Source: Coriobacteriaceae bacterium (lineage in GTDB: Bacteria; Actinomycetota; Coriobacteriia; Coriobacteriales; Coriobacteriaceae). From it: a stretch of DNA of 64,000 bases. Where the stretch lies: the NCBI GenBank assembly GCA_902363875.1, contig CABJBO010000009.1:1-64000 (forward strand). Direction: 5' to 3'. This document shows positions 54,115-62,158 of this stretch, piece by piece (positions within the stretch are counted from its first letter, which is position 1; each line of letters begins with the position of its first letter). A program made the position numbers and the translations under genes. Under the pieces are notes generated by a model, which searched no databases, was not told the origin of the DNA, and saw nothing but the letters and a program-made list of their open reading frames with translations.

Positions 54115-54284
54115 TAATACTTTTCCCGAGAAGTGAACGAGCAAAATCGGACCCCCGAAGCATCCGCATTTTTTGGCAACAAAACCGCAGGAATAACTCG
54201 GCAAAACCGCAGGAAACAGAGCCTCAAAAGTGTCGATGCTTCAGGAGTCCAAATAAGGTCGTTCACTTCTCGGGAAAAGTATTA
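54115..54284. repeat. 170-bp palindromic element with 26-bp perfect inverted ends
   Basis: The arms at 54115-54140 and 54259-54284 (TAATACTTTTCCCGAGAAGT... and its exact complement) match at all 26 positions. Inner arms GGACCCCCGAAGCATC and GATGCTTCAGGAGTCC match at 14 of 16. Between them AAAACCGCAGGAA occurs twice. No coding frame is visible. It has the shape of a miniature inverted-repeat element. Confidence 0.8.
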
Positions 54285-54341
54285 ACCTTCGTTTTTCACA
54301 GCCCAAAATATGTGACAAAGGGACCGTCCCTGCGCCGTATC

Positions 54342-54375
54342 CACAAAAAATGAGGGTGCCAACGGCGCCCTCATC
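54342..54375 (-). terminator. Minus-strand terminator downstream of gatB
   Basis: On the minus strand GATGAGGGCGCCG and GGCACCCTCATTTTTT pair (one mismatch) with a T run. It is the first ordinary terminator after the gatCAB operon and would catch read-through across the inverted repeat 54421-54577. Confidence 0.7.
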
Positions 54376-54420
54376 ACCAAATTCCATTCAGCCCGCCTGA
54401 CCCGAAAGGCCGAGTCGTCA

Positions 54421-54577
54421 GGGCGGGGAAGGCCATCGGACGGGCAGGGCCCGGGCCTTTGCTCGCAACGAGTTCCGCACGCAAAGGAGGCGCCAGTGGC
54501 GCCTCCGTCTTGCGCAGGACTGTCCGAAGTTGAGAGTAAAGGCCCGGGCCCTGCCCGTCCGATGGCCTTCCCCGCCC
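54421..54577. repeat. 40-bp perfect inverted repeat abutting gatB
   Basis: The arm at 54421-54460 (GGGCGGGGAAGGCCATCGGA...) is repeated exactly, inverted, at 54538-54577, ending six bases from the gatB stop. The 77-bp loop contains a nested GGAGGCGCCAGTGGCGCCTCC-like hairpin (54486-54506). Strongly G+C-rich. It can form a very stable RNA structure at the 3' end of the gatCAB transcript. Confidence 0.85.
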
Positions 54578-54582
54578 GTGAG

Positions 54583-56259
54583 CTACGCGAGCGCCTTTCT
54601 CAACAACTCGTTGAAGAGCTTGGGGTTGCCCTTGCCGCGGCTCGCCTTCATGCACTGGCCCACCAAAAAGCCGATGACCTTCTGGTTGCCGTCACGATAC
54701 TGCTGCGCCTGATCGGCACAGTTTGCCAGCACCTCGTCCACGATCGGCTGCAGTGCGCCGGCATCGCTCACCTGACGCATGCCGCGCTCGTCGACGATCT
54801 TGTTGGGGTCGTCGCCGGTCTGGGCCATCGCCTCAAAGACCTCGTGCGCCTGGTTGGAGCTGATGGCATCGGTCGCCAGCAGCTTGGCGAGTGCCGCCAC
54901 CTGAGCCGGCGCGATGCCGGACTCGGCGAGCGACACGCCTGCGCCCTTAAGGTAGGCGATCATCTCGTTGACCAGCAGGTTTGCGACCGTCTGGGCCTCC
55001 TTGCCGGCCATACCGGCAGCGGCGGCCTCAAAGAAGTCGGCAAACTCAGGGTCGCCGGCGATCTGCTCGGCGTCAGCCGTCTTAATGCCAAAGTCGGCCT
55101 CAAAACGGACGCGCTTGGCATCGGGCAGCTCGGGAATCTCGCCACGGCAGCGGTCGATGAACTCGTCGTCCAGATCGAACGGCGCCAGGTCGGGATCGGG
55201 GAACAGACGATAGTCGTCTGCCGTTTCCTTCACACGCATGACCACGGTGCGCTTGCGGCTGGGCTCCCAGTGGCGGGTCTCCTGATAGATGATGCCGCCC
55301 TCCTCGAGCACCTCGGCCTGGCGGCAAATCTCGTAGGCAAGGCCGTCGTGCAGACTCTTAAACGAGTTGAGGTTCTTGAGCTCGGTCTTGGTGCCCAACT
55401 TGGTCTCGCCACGGCGACGCAGCGACACGTTGCCGTCGCAGCGCATGGAGCCCTTCTCCATGGAGCAGTCCGAAATGCCCAGCGTCACAAAGATGCGACG
55501 GAGCTTCTCCATAAACAGGCGAGCCTCCTCGGGCGTGCGCAGGTCGGGCTCGGTGACGAGCTCGATCAGCGGCGTGCCGCAGCGGTTGTAGTCGACGAGC
55601 GACTCGGCCGCGGCGGTAATGCGGCCCTCGGCGCCGCCCACGTGAACCATCTTGGCGGCGTCCTCCTCCATGTGGATGCGCAGGATGCGGATGGGCACCG
55701 TGTAGGAACCGTCCTCGCGACGCTCGGGCATCTGCAGGTTGGACGCATCGTAGCTGGCCAGATGACCGGCGCGCTGATTGCCCTCGCGCATGGTCGACGT
55801 CATGGACGTGGACAGACCCTCGGCGTTGGCCGAGGCGCTCGCCAGGCTCTGGGCCTCGGCCTCGCCAAACGCGCAGTCGGGGCGTTCGGCGGCACCGCGA
55901 CCGGTCACGTCCAGGTCCAGGTGACCGTACATGGCAAAAGCGACCGGACCCTGCGTGGTCTGGAAGTTCTTGGCCATGTCGGGATAGAAGTAGTGCTTGC
56001 GGTAGAACATCGAGTGGCGCTGAATCTCGCAGTTGGTGGCGAGACCGGCCTTGACGATGCTCTCGATGGCGCGCTTGTTGGGCACCGGCAGGGCGCCGGG
56101 CAGGCCCAGGCACACCGGGCACACGTTGGCGTTGGGCTCGTCATCGTGGCTGAGCTTGCAGTTGCAGAACATCTTGGTATCGAGTGCGGTGAGCTCGGTA
56201 TGGATCTCCAGGCCGATCACGGCCTCCCAATCCTGCAGGACCTCGGAAAGCTCCTTCAT
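54583..56259 (-). CDS. gatB: Asp-tRNA(Asn)/Glu-tRNA(Gln) amidotransferase subunit B
   Basis: GatB binds the mischarged tRNA and activates its acyl group. At 558 aa it is longer than the usual 475-500 residues. The N-terminus is typical (WEAVIGLEIHTEL, zinc site CNCKLSHDDEPNANVCPVC), as is the C-terminal YqeY/tail region (NGNQKVIGFLVGQCMKASRG-like). The extra length lies at about residues 118-188, between YGHLDLDV and VPIRILRIHMEED, where an Ala/Ser/Met-rich segment is inserted. The start overlaps the gatA stop (TAATG). It is the last gene of gatCAB. Confidence 0.96.
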   Translation of the reverse strand: MKELSEVLQDWEAVIGLEIHTELTALDTKMFCNCKLSHDDEPNANVCPVCLGLPGALPVPNKRAIESIVKAGLATNCEIQRHSMFYRKHYFYPDMAKNFQTTQGPVAFAMYGHLDLDVTGRGAAERPDCAFGEAEAQSLASASANAEGLSTSMTSTMREGNQRAGHLASYDASNLQMPERREDGSYTVPIRILRIHMEEDAAKMVHVGGAEGRITAAAESLVDYNRCGTPLIELVTEPDLRTPEEARLFMEKLRRIFVTLGISDCSMEKGSMRCDGNVSLRRRGETKLGTKTELKNLNSFKSLHDGLAYEICRQAEVLEEGGIIYQETRHWEPSRKRTVVMRVKETADDYRLFPDPDLAPFDLDDEFIDRCRGEIPELPDAKRVRFEADFGIKTADAEQIAGDPEFADFFEAAAAGMAGKEAQTVANLLVNEMIAYLKGAGVSLAESGIAPAQVAALAKLLATDAISSNQAHEVFEAMAQTGDDPNKIVDERGMRQVSDAGALQPIVDEVLANCADQAQQYRDGNQKVIGFLVGQCMKASRGKGNPKLFNELLRKALA

Positions 56260-57773
56260 TACAGCTCGCCTCCCTTCCCGGCAAAATCGGGCGCGACGGA
56301 AAGCGCGGGCGCACCCGTGGCGGCATCGGCAAAGCCGCGCTCCAGGGCGCGGGCAAACGTGAGCAGTTGACGGTCCTTAAAGGCCGGACCCACCAGCTGG
56401 GCAGAAACGGGCAGATGAGTATCCTCGCCCAGGCCCAGCGGCACCGAGATGCCACCGTTGCCGCAGATGTTGAGCGAAATGGTGTACAGGTCGGAGAGGT
56501 ACATCTGCGTGGGGTCGCTGATCTCGCCAAACTTAAAGGCCGTGCGCGGCGAGGCGGGCATGAGGATGGTATCCACCTTGGCATACGCGGCATCGTAGTC
56601 CTGCGTGATGAGCGTGCGGGCCTTTTGCGCAGCGTAGTAGTACTTGTCGTACACGCCCGAGCTCAGCAGGTAGGCGCCGAGCATCTGGCGGCGCTTGGCC
56701 TCGGCGCCAAAACCGTGGGCGCGCGAAAGCGAACTCTGGTCGGACAGGTTGGCGCAGCCCTCCTCCTGGTAGCCGTAGCGAATGCCGTCGAAACGGGCCA
56801 GGTTGGAGAATGCCTCGGCCGGGCCGATGACGTAGTAGGCGGCGATGGCGGCGTCCAGGTGCGGCAGGTCGACCTCGACCAGCTCGGCACCCTGGTTCTG
56901 CAGCTCCTGGGCGGCGCGCTGAACAGCGGCCTTGACCTCGGGCGTCAGGCCCTCGGCCTCCATAAACGCGGGGATGATGCCCACGCGCTTGCCCTCGATG
57001 CTGTCGTTGAGATGCTCGGTAAAGTCGACGGCGCAGTCCTGGCTGGTGCAGTCGTACGGATCGTGCCCCGCGCCGGTAAGCGCGTTCATGGCCAGCGCGA
57101 CATCCTCGACCGTGCGGCCAAAGGGACCCACCTGGTCGAGCGACGAGCCAAAGGCAACCACGCCGTAACGGCTCACGGCGCCATACGTGGGCTTAAAGCC
57201 CACCACGCCGCACAGCGACGCCGGCTGGCGAATGGAGCCGCCGGTGTCCGAGCCCAGCGAGAGCGCGACCTCGCCCGCGGCGACGGCGGCAGCGGAGCCG
57301 CCCGAAGAGCCGCCGGGCACGCGTTCGGTATCCCAGGGGTTGTTGGTGCGGTGGAAGGCAGAGCTCTCGGTGGAGCTGCCAAAGGCAAACTCGTCCATGT
57401 TGGCCTTGCCCATGGGCAGACAGCCGGCGTCGAGCATGCGCTGGACGCAGGTGGCGGTGTAGACGCTCTGGTAGTCCCCGAGCATGCGGGAAGCGCAGGT
57501 GGTGCGCGTGCCCACGAGGTTCATGTTGTCCTTGATGGCCAGCGGCACGCCCGCGAGCGGAGGCAGCGGCTTGCCTGCGGCACGGTCGGCATCCACGCGC
57601 GCAGCGGCCTCGAGCGCAAGCTCGGGCGCCACCTGCAGGAATGCCTGGACCCCGCCCTCGCGCGCCTCGATGGCGGCAAGGGAGGCCTGGGCCACCTCGG
57701 TAGCGGCAAAGTCGCCGGCGGCAACGCCCGCGGCGATCTGGGCGGCGGTAAGGGAATCGAAGCTTAGCGCCAT
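56259..57773 (-). CDS. gatA: Asp-tRNA(Asn)/Glu-tRNA(Gln) amidotransferase subunit A
   Basis: A 504-aa amidase-signature enzyme that frees ammonia from glutamine. The Ser-cisSer-Lys machinery is visible: Lys in LAGVPLAIKDNMNLVGTRTT, and GGSSGGSAAAVAAGEVALSL, then GSDTGGSIRQPASLCGVVGF. The length is normal. It overlaps gatC at the start and gatB at the stop (both TAATG), indicating a stoichiometric operon. Confidence 0.97.
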   Translation of the reverse strand: MALSFDSLTAAQIAAGVAAGDFAATEVAQASLAAIEAREGGVQAFLQVAPELALEAAARVDADRAAGKPLPPLAGVPLAIKDNMNLVGTRTTCASRMLGDYQSVYTATCVQRMLDAGCLPMGKANMDEFAFGSSTESSAFHRTNNPWDTERVPGGSSGGSAAAVAAGEVALSLGSDTGGSIRQPASLCGVVGFKPTYGAVSRYGVVAFGSSLDQVGPFGRTVEDVALAMNALTGAGHDPYDCTSQDCAVDFTEHLNDSIEGKRVGIIPAFMEAEGLTPEVKAAVQRAAQELQNQGAELVEVDLPHLDAAIAAYYVIGPAEAFSNLARFDGIRYGYQEEGCANLSDQSSLSRAHGFGAEAKRRQMLGAYLLSSGVYDKYYYAAQKARTLITQDYDAAYAKVDTILMPASPRTAFKFGEISDPTQMYLSDLYTISLNICGNGGISVPLGLGEDTHLPVSAQLVGPAFKDRQLLTFARALERGFADAATGAPALSVAPDFAGKGGEL

Positions 57774-58084
57774 TACTCGCTCTCCCCCTCTCCCAAAATG
57801 GACGGCACGCGGAAGTAGCGGTCGCGCGCGCTGCCGGTGTTTTCGAGCGCGACGTCGAGCGGCAGATCGCGCTCGGGCTCGCGCAGGTCATCGCCCATCA
57901 CGTTGGACAGGCTTCCGATGGGATGGAACGTGGGCTCCACGTCGGGTAAGTCATATTGCAGGACGGGCTCGAGCATCTGGACGGCGTCATTCATGTAGGA
58001 CGTCATCTGGGTGAGCTCGTCATCGGTCAGTGCGATCTTTGCGTACTCGGCGATGCCGCGCACGTCTTTCTCGCTGAGTGCCAT
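57773..58084 (-). CDS. gatC: Asp-tRNA(Asn)/Glu-tRNA(Gln) amidotransferase subunit C
   Basis: A 103-aa protein that stabilises GatA on GatB. It shows the family pattern: EKDVRGIAEYAKIALTDDEL, VQMLEPVLQYDLPDVEPTFH, and LREPERDLPLDVALENTGSA followed by DRYFRVPSIL. The ATG at 58084 follows GGAAGGGAGCGCCT. First gene of gatCAB. Confidence 0.95.
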   Translation of the reverse strand: MALSEKDVRGIAEYAKIALTDDELTQMTSYMNDAVQMLEPVLQYDLPDVEPTFHPIGSLSNVMGDDLREPERDLPLDVALENTGSARDRYFRVPSILGEGESE

Positions 58085-58220
58085 AGGCGCTCCCTTCCGC
58101 ATAACAGTTAAACCGCTCTAGTATACAAGGCAACGCCGGCTTGGAGCAGGCGCTTTACCCAAATGCAGCGAAAACGTAACGAGGGCGGCAGGTTGGCAGG
58201 CTGCGGGCTGGCGATTCTGC

Positions 58221-58317
58221 AGCGAAAACCGCGCCGTCCGTAGCGAAAACCGTCCCGCCCACAACGAAAACCGCACCGTCCATAGCGAAAACCGTCTCGC
58301 CCGCAACGATAACCATC
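58221..58317. repeat. Five 21-bp tandem repeats
   Basis: AGCGAAAACCGCGCCGTCC-type units start at 58221, 58242, 58263, 58284 and 58305, exactly 21 bp apart, alternating between two variants. A minus-strand frame through them would repeat seven residues (GRDGFRY/GRCGFRC). No ribosome-binding site supports a gene there. Confidence 0.75.
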
Positions 58318-58371
58318 ACAACATTCGACACTTTTCGCCAAAATCGAGATTTTCATCGAATGTCGTGATGG
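58311..58371. repeat. Imperfect palindrome downstream of the tandem repeats
   Basis: CATCACAACATTCGA (58313) and TCGAATGTCGTGATG (58356) are inverted copies with one mismatch, around a 25-30 bp A+T-richer loop. Confidence 0.6.
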
Positions 58372-58384
58372 TTTGGAAGCCCCG

Positions 58385-58420
58385 ACCACCACAAAGGTGC
58401 CTGTCCTCATTGTGGTGGTT
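58385..58420 (-). terminator. Palindromic terminator-like element after the sortase gene
   Basis: ACCACCACAA and TTGTGGTGGT pair around AGGTGCCTGTCCTCA. The GGACAG and ACCACCACAAAGG parts match the terminator after murT-gatD (24927-24964), indicating a repeated extragenic element. There is no long T run. Confidence 0.5.
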
Positions 58421-58432
58421 CTGAACGATGTC

Positions 58433-59371
58433 TTATGCCGAGGCCTTGGCCTTGCGGCGCTTGCGGACCGCGTGGATCACGATGTCCAACAGCAACAGCA
58501 CAATGGCTACGACCACAATGAGCACGGCAAACTCGCGCTTGCCCCAGTGGCGGCCGGCCAGCGACTTTTGCTTGTCGACGTCCTTCTTGCTGTACTTGGT
58601 GCGCACGCAATGCACCAGCAGGCGATGGTCGTTCACGCCGTAGGGCGTACAGGTGACGAGCGTCACCTTGTCGGCGCCGGGCTCGATAGTCAGCGACTCC
58701 ATCTCCTCGGGCAGCACGACCTCGGAGTCCACCATCTTGTAGGCGAGCGTCTTGTTCATGGTGTGCAGCAGCACCAGGTCGCCGGGCTCCAGCGAATGGA
58801 TGTCGTCGAACATGCTCAGGTTGCGCATGCCCGAGTGCGCGGTGAGCACGCAATGCGTCGAGGTGCCGCCCACCGGCAGGCTCGTGCCCTCCAGGTGGCC
58901 GACGCCCGCCATAAGGACTTCTTCACTCGTGCCGTGGTAGATGGGCATGCTCACGTCGATGGAAGGGATTTCGACCCAGCTCATCATGGGGTCGCGGTCA
59001 AAGATGAGTTGCTGGGCGTAGGGCTCGATCTGGTCGGCGGGAAGCTCGGTGGCCTCGCCCGCCAGCTGCTCGTTAAAGGAGCGCGCCTGGAGCAGGATGC
59101 GCTCGCGCTCCTCGGCAGACAGCGCGTCCACGGTGCTGGACACCGTGCTGATCTGGTTAAACACGCCCGAGGCCTCGAGCCGGTCCAAAATCCACGGCCA
59201 GGTCATAAGGCCCACGCCAATAAGGATAATGACGATGGTGATGAGCCGGTCGGCCCAGCGCGGCAGTCGCTTGCGACGGCGCTTGGGCTTTGGTTGAGGT
59301 TTGGGCTGAGGGCTTGAGCCACCGTTGTCCGTGGCGTTATTGCTCTTCATATGTTTGGCGCCCTGCACCAT
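58433..59371 (-). CDS. Class C sortase (pilus polymerizing)
   Basis: A 312-aa membrane transpeptidase that joins pilin subunits at their LPxTG-like signals. Two membrane helices (about 42-60 and 281-301) flank the extracytoplasmic domain. Catalytic residues are His179 (LTAHSGM), Cys241 (TLVTCTPYGVN) and Arg250. The FDRDPMMSW segment (125-132) corresponds to the lid DP motif of class C enzymes. The N-terminus is proline/lysine-rich and cytoplasmic. The ATG at 59371 follows GAGGAG at nine bases. It is on the same strand as the pilin genes 1-4 kb upstream, which it would polymerise. Confidence 0.93.
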   Translation of the reverse strand: MVQGAKHMKSNNATDNGGSSPQPKPQPKPKRRRKRLPRWADRLITIVIILIGVGLMTWPWILDRLEASGVFNQISTVSSTVDALSAEERERILLQARSFNEQLAGEATELPADQIEPYAQQLIFDRDPMMSWVEIPSIDVSMPIYHGTSEEVLMAGVGHLEGTSLPVGGTSTHCVLTAHSGMRNLSMFDDIHSLEPGDLVLLHTMNKTLAYKMVDSEVVLPEEMESLTIEPGADKVTLVTCTPYGVNDHRLLVHCVRTKYSKKDVDKQKSLAGRHWGKREFAVLIVVVAIVLLLLDIVIHAVRKRRKAKASA

Positions 59372-59483
59372 CGCCAGTCACTCCTCTACAGCTCAGGTTG
59401 TCTAAACAAATAATAGCCGATTAGCGAGCTTCTGCGCCGGACAACACAGCTAGACTGCACCGTCCAGTCGAGGATAAGCCAGC

Positions 59484-59744
59484 ATTTGCGTTTTCAAAAT
59501 GTCCCGAATCGGCGGGGCGATTCGGGATACAATGTCAGTAGAAAACGACGCACCCCGCGTAAATGTTTGGGAGCGCGGGCGGCCTAGTTTTCAGCTTTTG
59601 TTAAATGCCCGGGATCCGACCCCCGGGCATTCTTATTTGCGCTTGTTGCGGCGCAAATGCCTTCTACCGTCCGCACCGCGCGTGCGCCTACGGACCTTAA
59701 ACCGAACCTCATACGAGTCAAGAAACGCGATAACGAACGTGCCC
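59484..59744. repeat. Copy 1 of a 260-bp duplication
   Basis: This segment and 59968-60224 share more than 80% of positions, offset by 480-484 bp. Each holds, in order, TCCCGAATCG-N6-CGATTCGGGA, a CGCGTAA...GAGCGCGGGCG stretch, a CCCGGG hairpin and the end of a small minus-strand frame. See the small CDS at 59633-59785. Confidence 0.85.
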
Positions 59745-59785
59745 ACCGCCGCGAGGGCGGCGAGCGCGTTAAGGAATTTCAGCAT
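59633..59785 (-). CDS. Small membrane protein with a basic tail
   Basis: A 50-aa frame: MLKFLNALAALAAVGTFVIA forms a hydrophobic helix, followed by FLDSYEVRFKVRRRTRGADG and a tail of arginines and lysines. GGAGG stands 11 bp before the ATG, a good ribosome-binding site, and a CCCGGG hairpin (59608-59630) follows the stop. The C-terminal 38 codons are duplicated 480 bp upstream (60113-60225) without a start. It lies between the pilin and sortase genes. Function unknown; a small toxin-like or membrane-interacting peptide is one possibility. Confidence 0.6.
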   Translation of the reverse strand: MLKFLNALAALAAVGTFVIAFLDSYEVRFKVRRRTRGADGRRHLRRNKRK

Positions 59786-59967
59786 ATGGTGACCTCCGAT
59801 CGAGTCGTCGGCCGCCCGCGCACGGGATGCGTCGCAAGGGTATTTTACTGCGAGTGTATACACCCACAGCCGGTAAACGCGATTTTGACAAACATTTGTT
59901 CGATAGTTACACACACGGCTCCTCGTCCAGCGGAGCCTGGCCGCATTGTCCGGGTTTGCCCGAAATG

Positions 59968-60224
59968 TTTGCGTTTTCAAATGTCCCGAATCGGCGAAGC
60001 GATTCGGGATACAATAGCTACAGGAAACGACGCATCCCGCGTAAGTACTTAGGAGCGCGGGCGACCAGTTTCCGGTGTTGTTAAATGCCCGGGCCTCTAA
60101 CCCCGGGCATTCTTACTTGCGCTTGCTGCGGCGCAAATGCCTTCTACCGTCCGCACCGCGCGTGCGCCTACGGACCTTAAACCGAACCTCATACGAGTCA
60201 AGAAACGCGATGACGAACGTGCCC
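59968..60224. repeat. Copy 2 of the 260-bp duplication
   Basis: Second copy of the segment at 59484-59744. Its right end stops at the same base of the small frame (GAACGTGCCC), after which the sequence is unrelated and soon reaches the pilin terminator. Confidence 0.85.
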
Positions 60225-60228
60225 GCAT
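60113..60228 (-). pseudogene. Truncated copy of the small membrane protein
   Basis: Minus-strand frame GTFVIAFLDSYEVRFKVRRR and the same basic tail as the 50-aa protein at 59633-59785, with one residue change near the end. The start codon, the ribosome-binding site and the first 12 residues are missing; the upstream sequence is unrelated and adjoins the pilin terminator. Confidence 0.65.
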
Positions 60229-60257
60229 CGGACGATGGAGGCTGGCTGCGTTATCCC

Positions 60258-60296
60258 AAAAAAAACGGGGCAGACTCCAGTGCGGAGTCTGCCCCG
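60258..60296 (-). terminator. Terminator of the pilin operon
   Basis: On the minus strand CGGGGCAGACTCC and GGAGTCTGCCCCG form a perfect 13-bp stem with a 5-nt loop (60266-60296), followed by eight T. Confidence 0.92.
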
Positions 60297-60396
60297 AAAA
60301 GAGAATGGCAAAGCAAGAACGTGGATGGACGAGAAAAGTGTCCGCAAGTCTCATGGCCATCACATCCCACCTGCCAAAGGGATGGGTGGGTGAGCG

Positions 60397-62037
60397 TTAC
60401 TTCTGCTCGGACTCCTCGGCCTGCTTACGGCTGCGGATGAGGTGCACCACGCCGATGCACAGCACCGCGCCACCAGCGATCCAAGTGAAGGTCACGCCGT
60501 TAAGGCCGGTCAGCGGGAGGCCAGAGCCCTTCTTGTTTTCAATGGTAATGGACATGACCGAACCATTTGCAGTACCGGGAGTGACCTTTTCGACGTCTTC
60601 GCCAACGGCCAGCGTCGACAATTTGCCGTTTTCATCATAGGTCGGCGTAACCGTAATCTGGAAGGGCGCGATAGTGTTGTAGCCCGAAGGAGTGGTCGTC
60701 TCGGCAATCTCATACGTACCCTTAACGAGGCCAGGGATTAAAACCTCGCCGCTCGTAGCATCGGTCATAAACTCAGAAGCATTTTCTTTAGTCTCGACAA
60801 GGGTCCCGTCATCCTTAAGCCATTTGCCAGCAGAGGCAGAGTCCCCGTTGTTAACAACTTTGACCTTAAAGCCAGCAGCAAGTTTTTTGTCCTTATTGCC
60901 TTCCTCAACCTTGGTAATATCCAAGCCGAAAACGTAGTCGGTGACTTTCTTCGGCGTAGAGGTGCCGGTGCCTTTACTCATGGGGTCGTTGGAGTAGACA
61001 AGCGTGACTTCGTTGGTGTTGCCGGTAGCCGTGTATTCAGCATCGCGAGTAAGCTTGGCCTTGTAGGTCACAACGACCTTAGAATTCTTAGTCAGGGTCA
61101 CGTTCGAAGCCTTTGCAGCGGCCTTGAGGTCGGTAAAGGAAATCATCAGGTCATGGCCTGTAACCTTGTTGGAAGCATTCAAAGTATCCGTAAGCTTCAC
61201 GCTGTAGTTATTTGTAGGCTGGACAGACTGACCGTTAATAGTCACGGCAACGGAGCTCTGAATAGCCTCCAGTCCAACGGAAAGATGGTCATGGAACTCA
61301 TATGTGTATGTGGTAAAGGTGTCGATGTTATCGGCGACAGAGCCAGTCAACCTATATTCGATTTCCTCACCGATCTGGGAGTCGCTCACGTTTCCCCAGG
61401 TGCCGTTCTCTTTAACCTCCTTGTCGACGGTAGGAATGCTGGTCTTCTCCTTAATTTTGACCGCTTCATCGCCAACAACAGTGAAAATGGGGGCAGTGGC
61501 AGCTTCAGCGTCTGTGACGGTAGAGGCGTCAGTCACAAAGAGCCAGTAGCCGTGTGAAAGGTTGTTAGCAACGCCATTCGAAGTGGTCGTGAAATCACTT
61601 GAATCGTCCAGATCGGTCACCGCAGACACGGCAGCTGCAATCTTGTATGCAGCAGATTCAGATGCCACACGGGACTCTTCATCGGTACCCATCACGTGTC
61701 CCTTGATCCATTCAGCAGCATCCTGAGCAGTGGCTATATTGTCACTAGGATCGATTCCCGTAATTACCCCCTTAACAGCAGCTTCCACCTTTTCGTTTGC
61801 CCATGTGATATTGCTCACAAGCGTCTTGCCATTCTCGTCCTTTACCACATTGGCATCGAAGATCTTGTAACCTTTAAAATCGGTAACGTTCTGCTTTGCG
61901 TTCTCGATGGTCACCGAACCGGTCGCGGCGCCCTCAGCAAACGCCATGGTCACCGGGGCAATCACGCCGCCGAAGCTCAGGGCTGCTGTGAGGCCGGCTG
62001 TTACTGCCAGGCGTGCGATGTTCTTGGTTGCTTTCAT
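60397..62037 (-). CDS. Isopeptide-forming LPxTG pilin (major-pilin type)
   Basis: A 546-aa surface protein with a signal peptide (ARLAVTAGLTAALSFGGVIA, cleavage near AFA-EG), pilin motif-like TVDKEVKENGTW with its lysine near residue 205, a SpaA/Cna-B type C-terminal domain with the E-box YEIAETTTPSGYN, and a sorting signal LPLTG at 507-511 followed by a membrane helix and RSRKQ. The N-terminal half is paralogous to the upstream pilin (TAQDAAEWI/TAQEAAEWL; HGYWLFVTD/CGYWLIVAD). The gene is clearly lower in G+C than that neighbour. The start follows AAGAGGTCCCAAC. It is polymerised by the class C sortase downstream. Confidence 0.9.
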   Translation of the reverse strand: MKATKNIARLAVTAGLTAALSFGGVIAPVTMAFAEGAATGSVTIENAKQNVTDFKGYKIFDANVVKDENGKTLVSNITWANEKVEAAVKGVITGIDPSDNIATAQDAAEWIKGHVMGTDEESRVASESAAYKIAAAVSAVTDLDDSSDFTTTSNGVANNLSHGYWLFVTDASTVTDAEAATAPIFTVVGDEAVKIKEKTSIPTVDKEVKENGTWGNVSDSQIGEEIEYRLTGSVADNIDTFTTYTYEFHDHLSVGLEAIQSSVAVTINGQSVQPTNNYSVKLTDTLNASNKVTGHDLMISFTDLKAAAKASNVTLTKNSKVVVTYKAKLTRDAEYTATGNTNEVTLVYSNDPMSKGTGTSTPKKVTDYVFGLDITKVEEGNKDKKLAAGFKVKVVNNGDSASAGKWLKDDGTLVETKENASEFMTDATSGEVLIPGLVKGTYEIAETTTPSGYNTIAPFQITVTPTYDENGKLSTLAVGEDVEKVTPGTANGSVMSITIENKKGSGLPLTGLNGVTFTWIAGGAVLCIGVVHLIRSRKQAEESEQK

Positions 62038-62144
62038 GTTGGGACCTCTTTCTTGGAGGTTGCTTTAATTCTCGTCATCACCAAAAGTCAGCAGGCTCAT
62101 TTCCCTGCGCTCTAATCGCTACGGAGGCAGTACGCCATTGAGCA

Positions 62145-62154
62145 GGGGGGGGGG
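62145..62154. repeat. Homopolymer of ten G
   Basis: A run of ten G on the plus strand (C on the coding strand), four bases downstream of the pilin stop codon at 62159-62161 and 108 bp upstream of the next pilin start. Such tracts slip during replication. Confidence 0.85.
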
Positions 62155-62158
62155 ACAA

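Noticed and set aside
54496..56370. 624-codon plus-strand frame opposite gatB
   Set aside because: Antisense shadow that starts inside the 40-bp inverted repeat.
58221..58317. Possible CRISPR array
   Set aside because: The units are contiguous 21-bp tandem repeats without unique spacers, and there are no cas genes.
58108..58410. 100-codon minus-strand frame through the 21-bp repeats
   Set aside because: The repeat creates the open frame; no start signal or known family.
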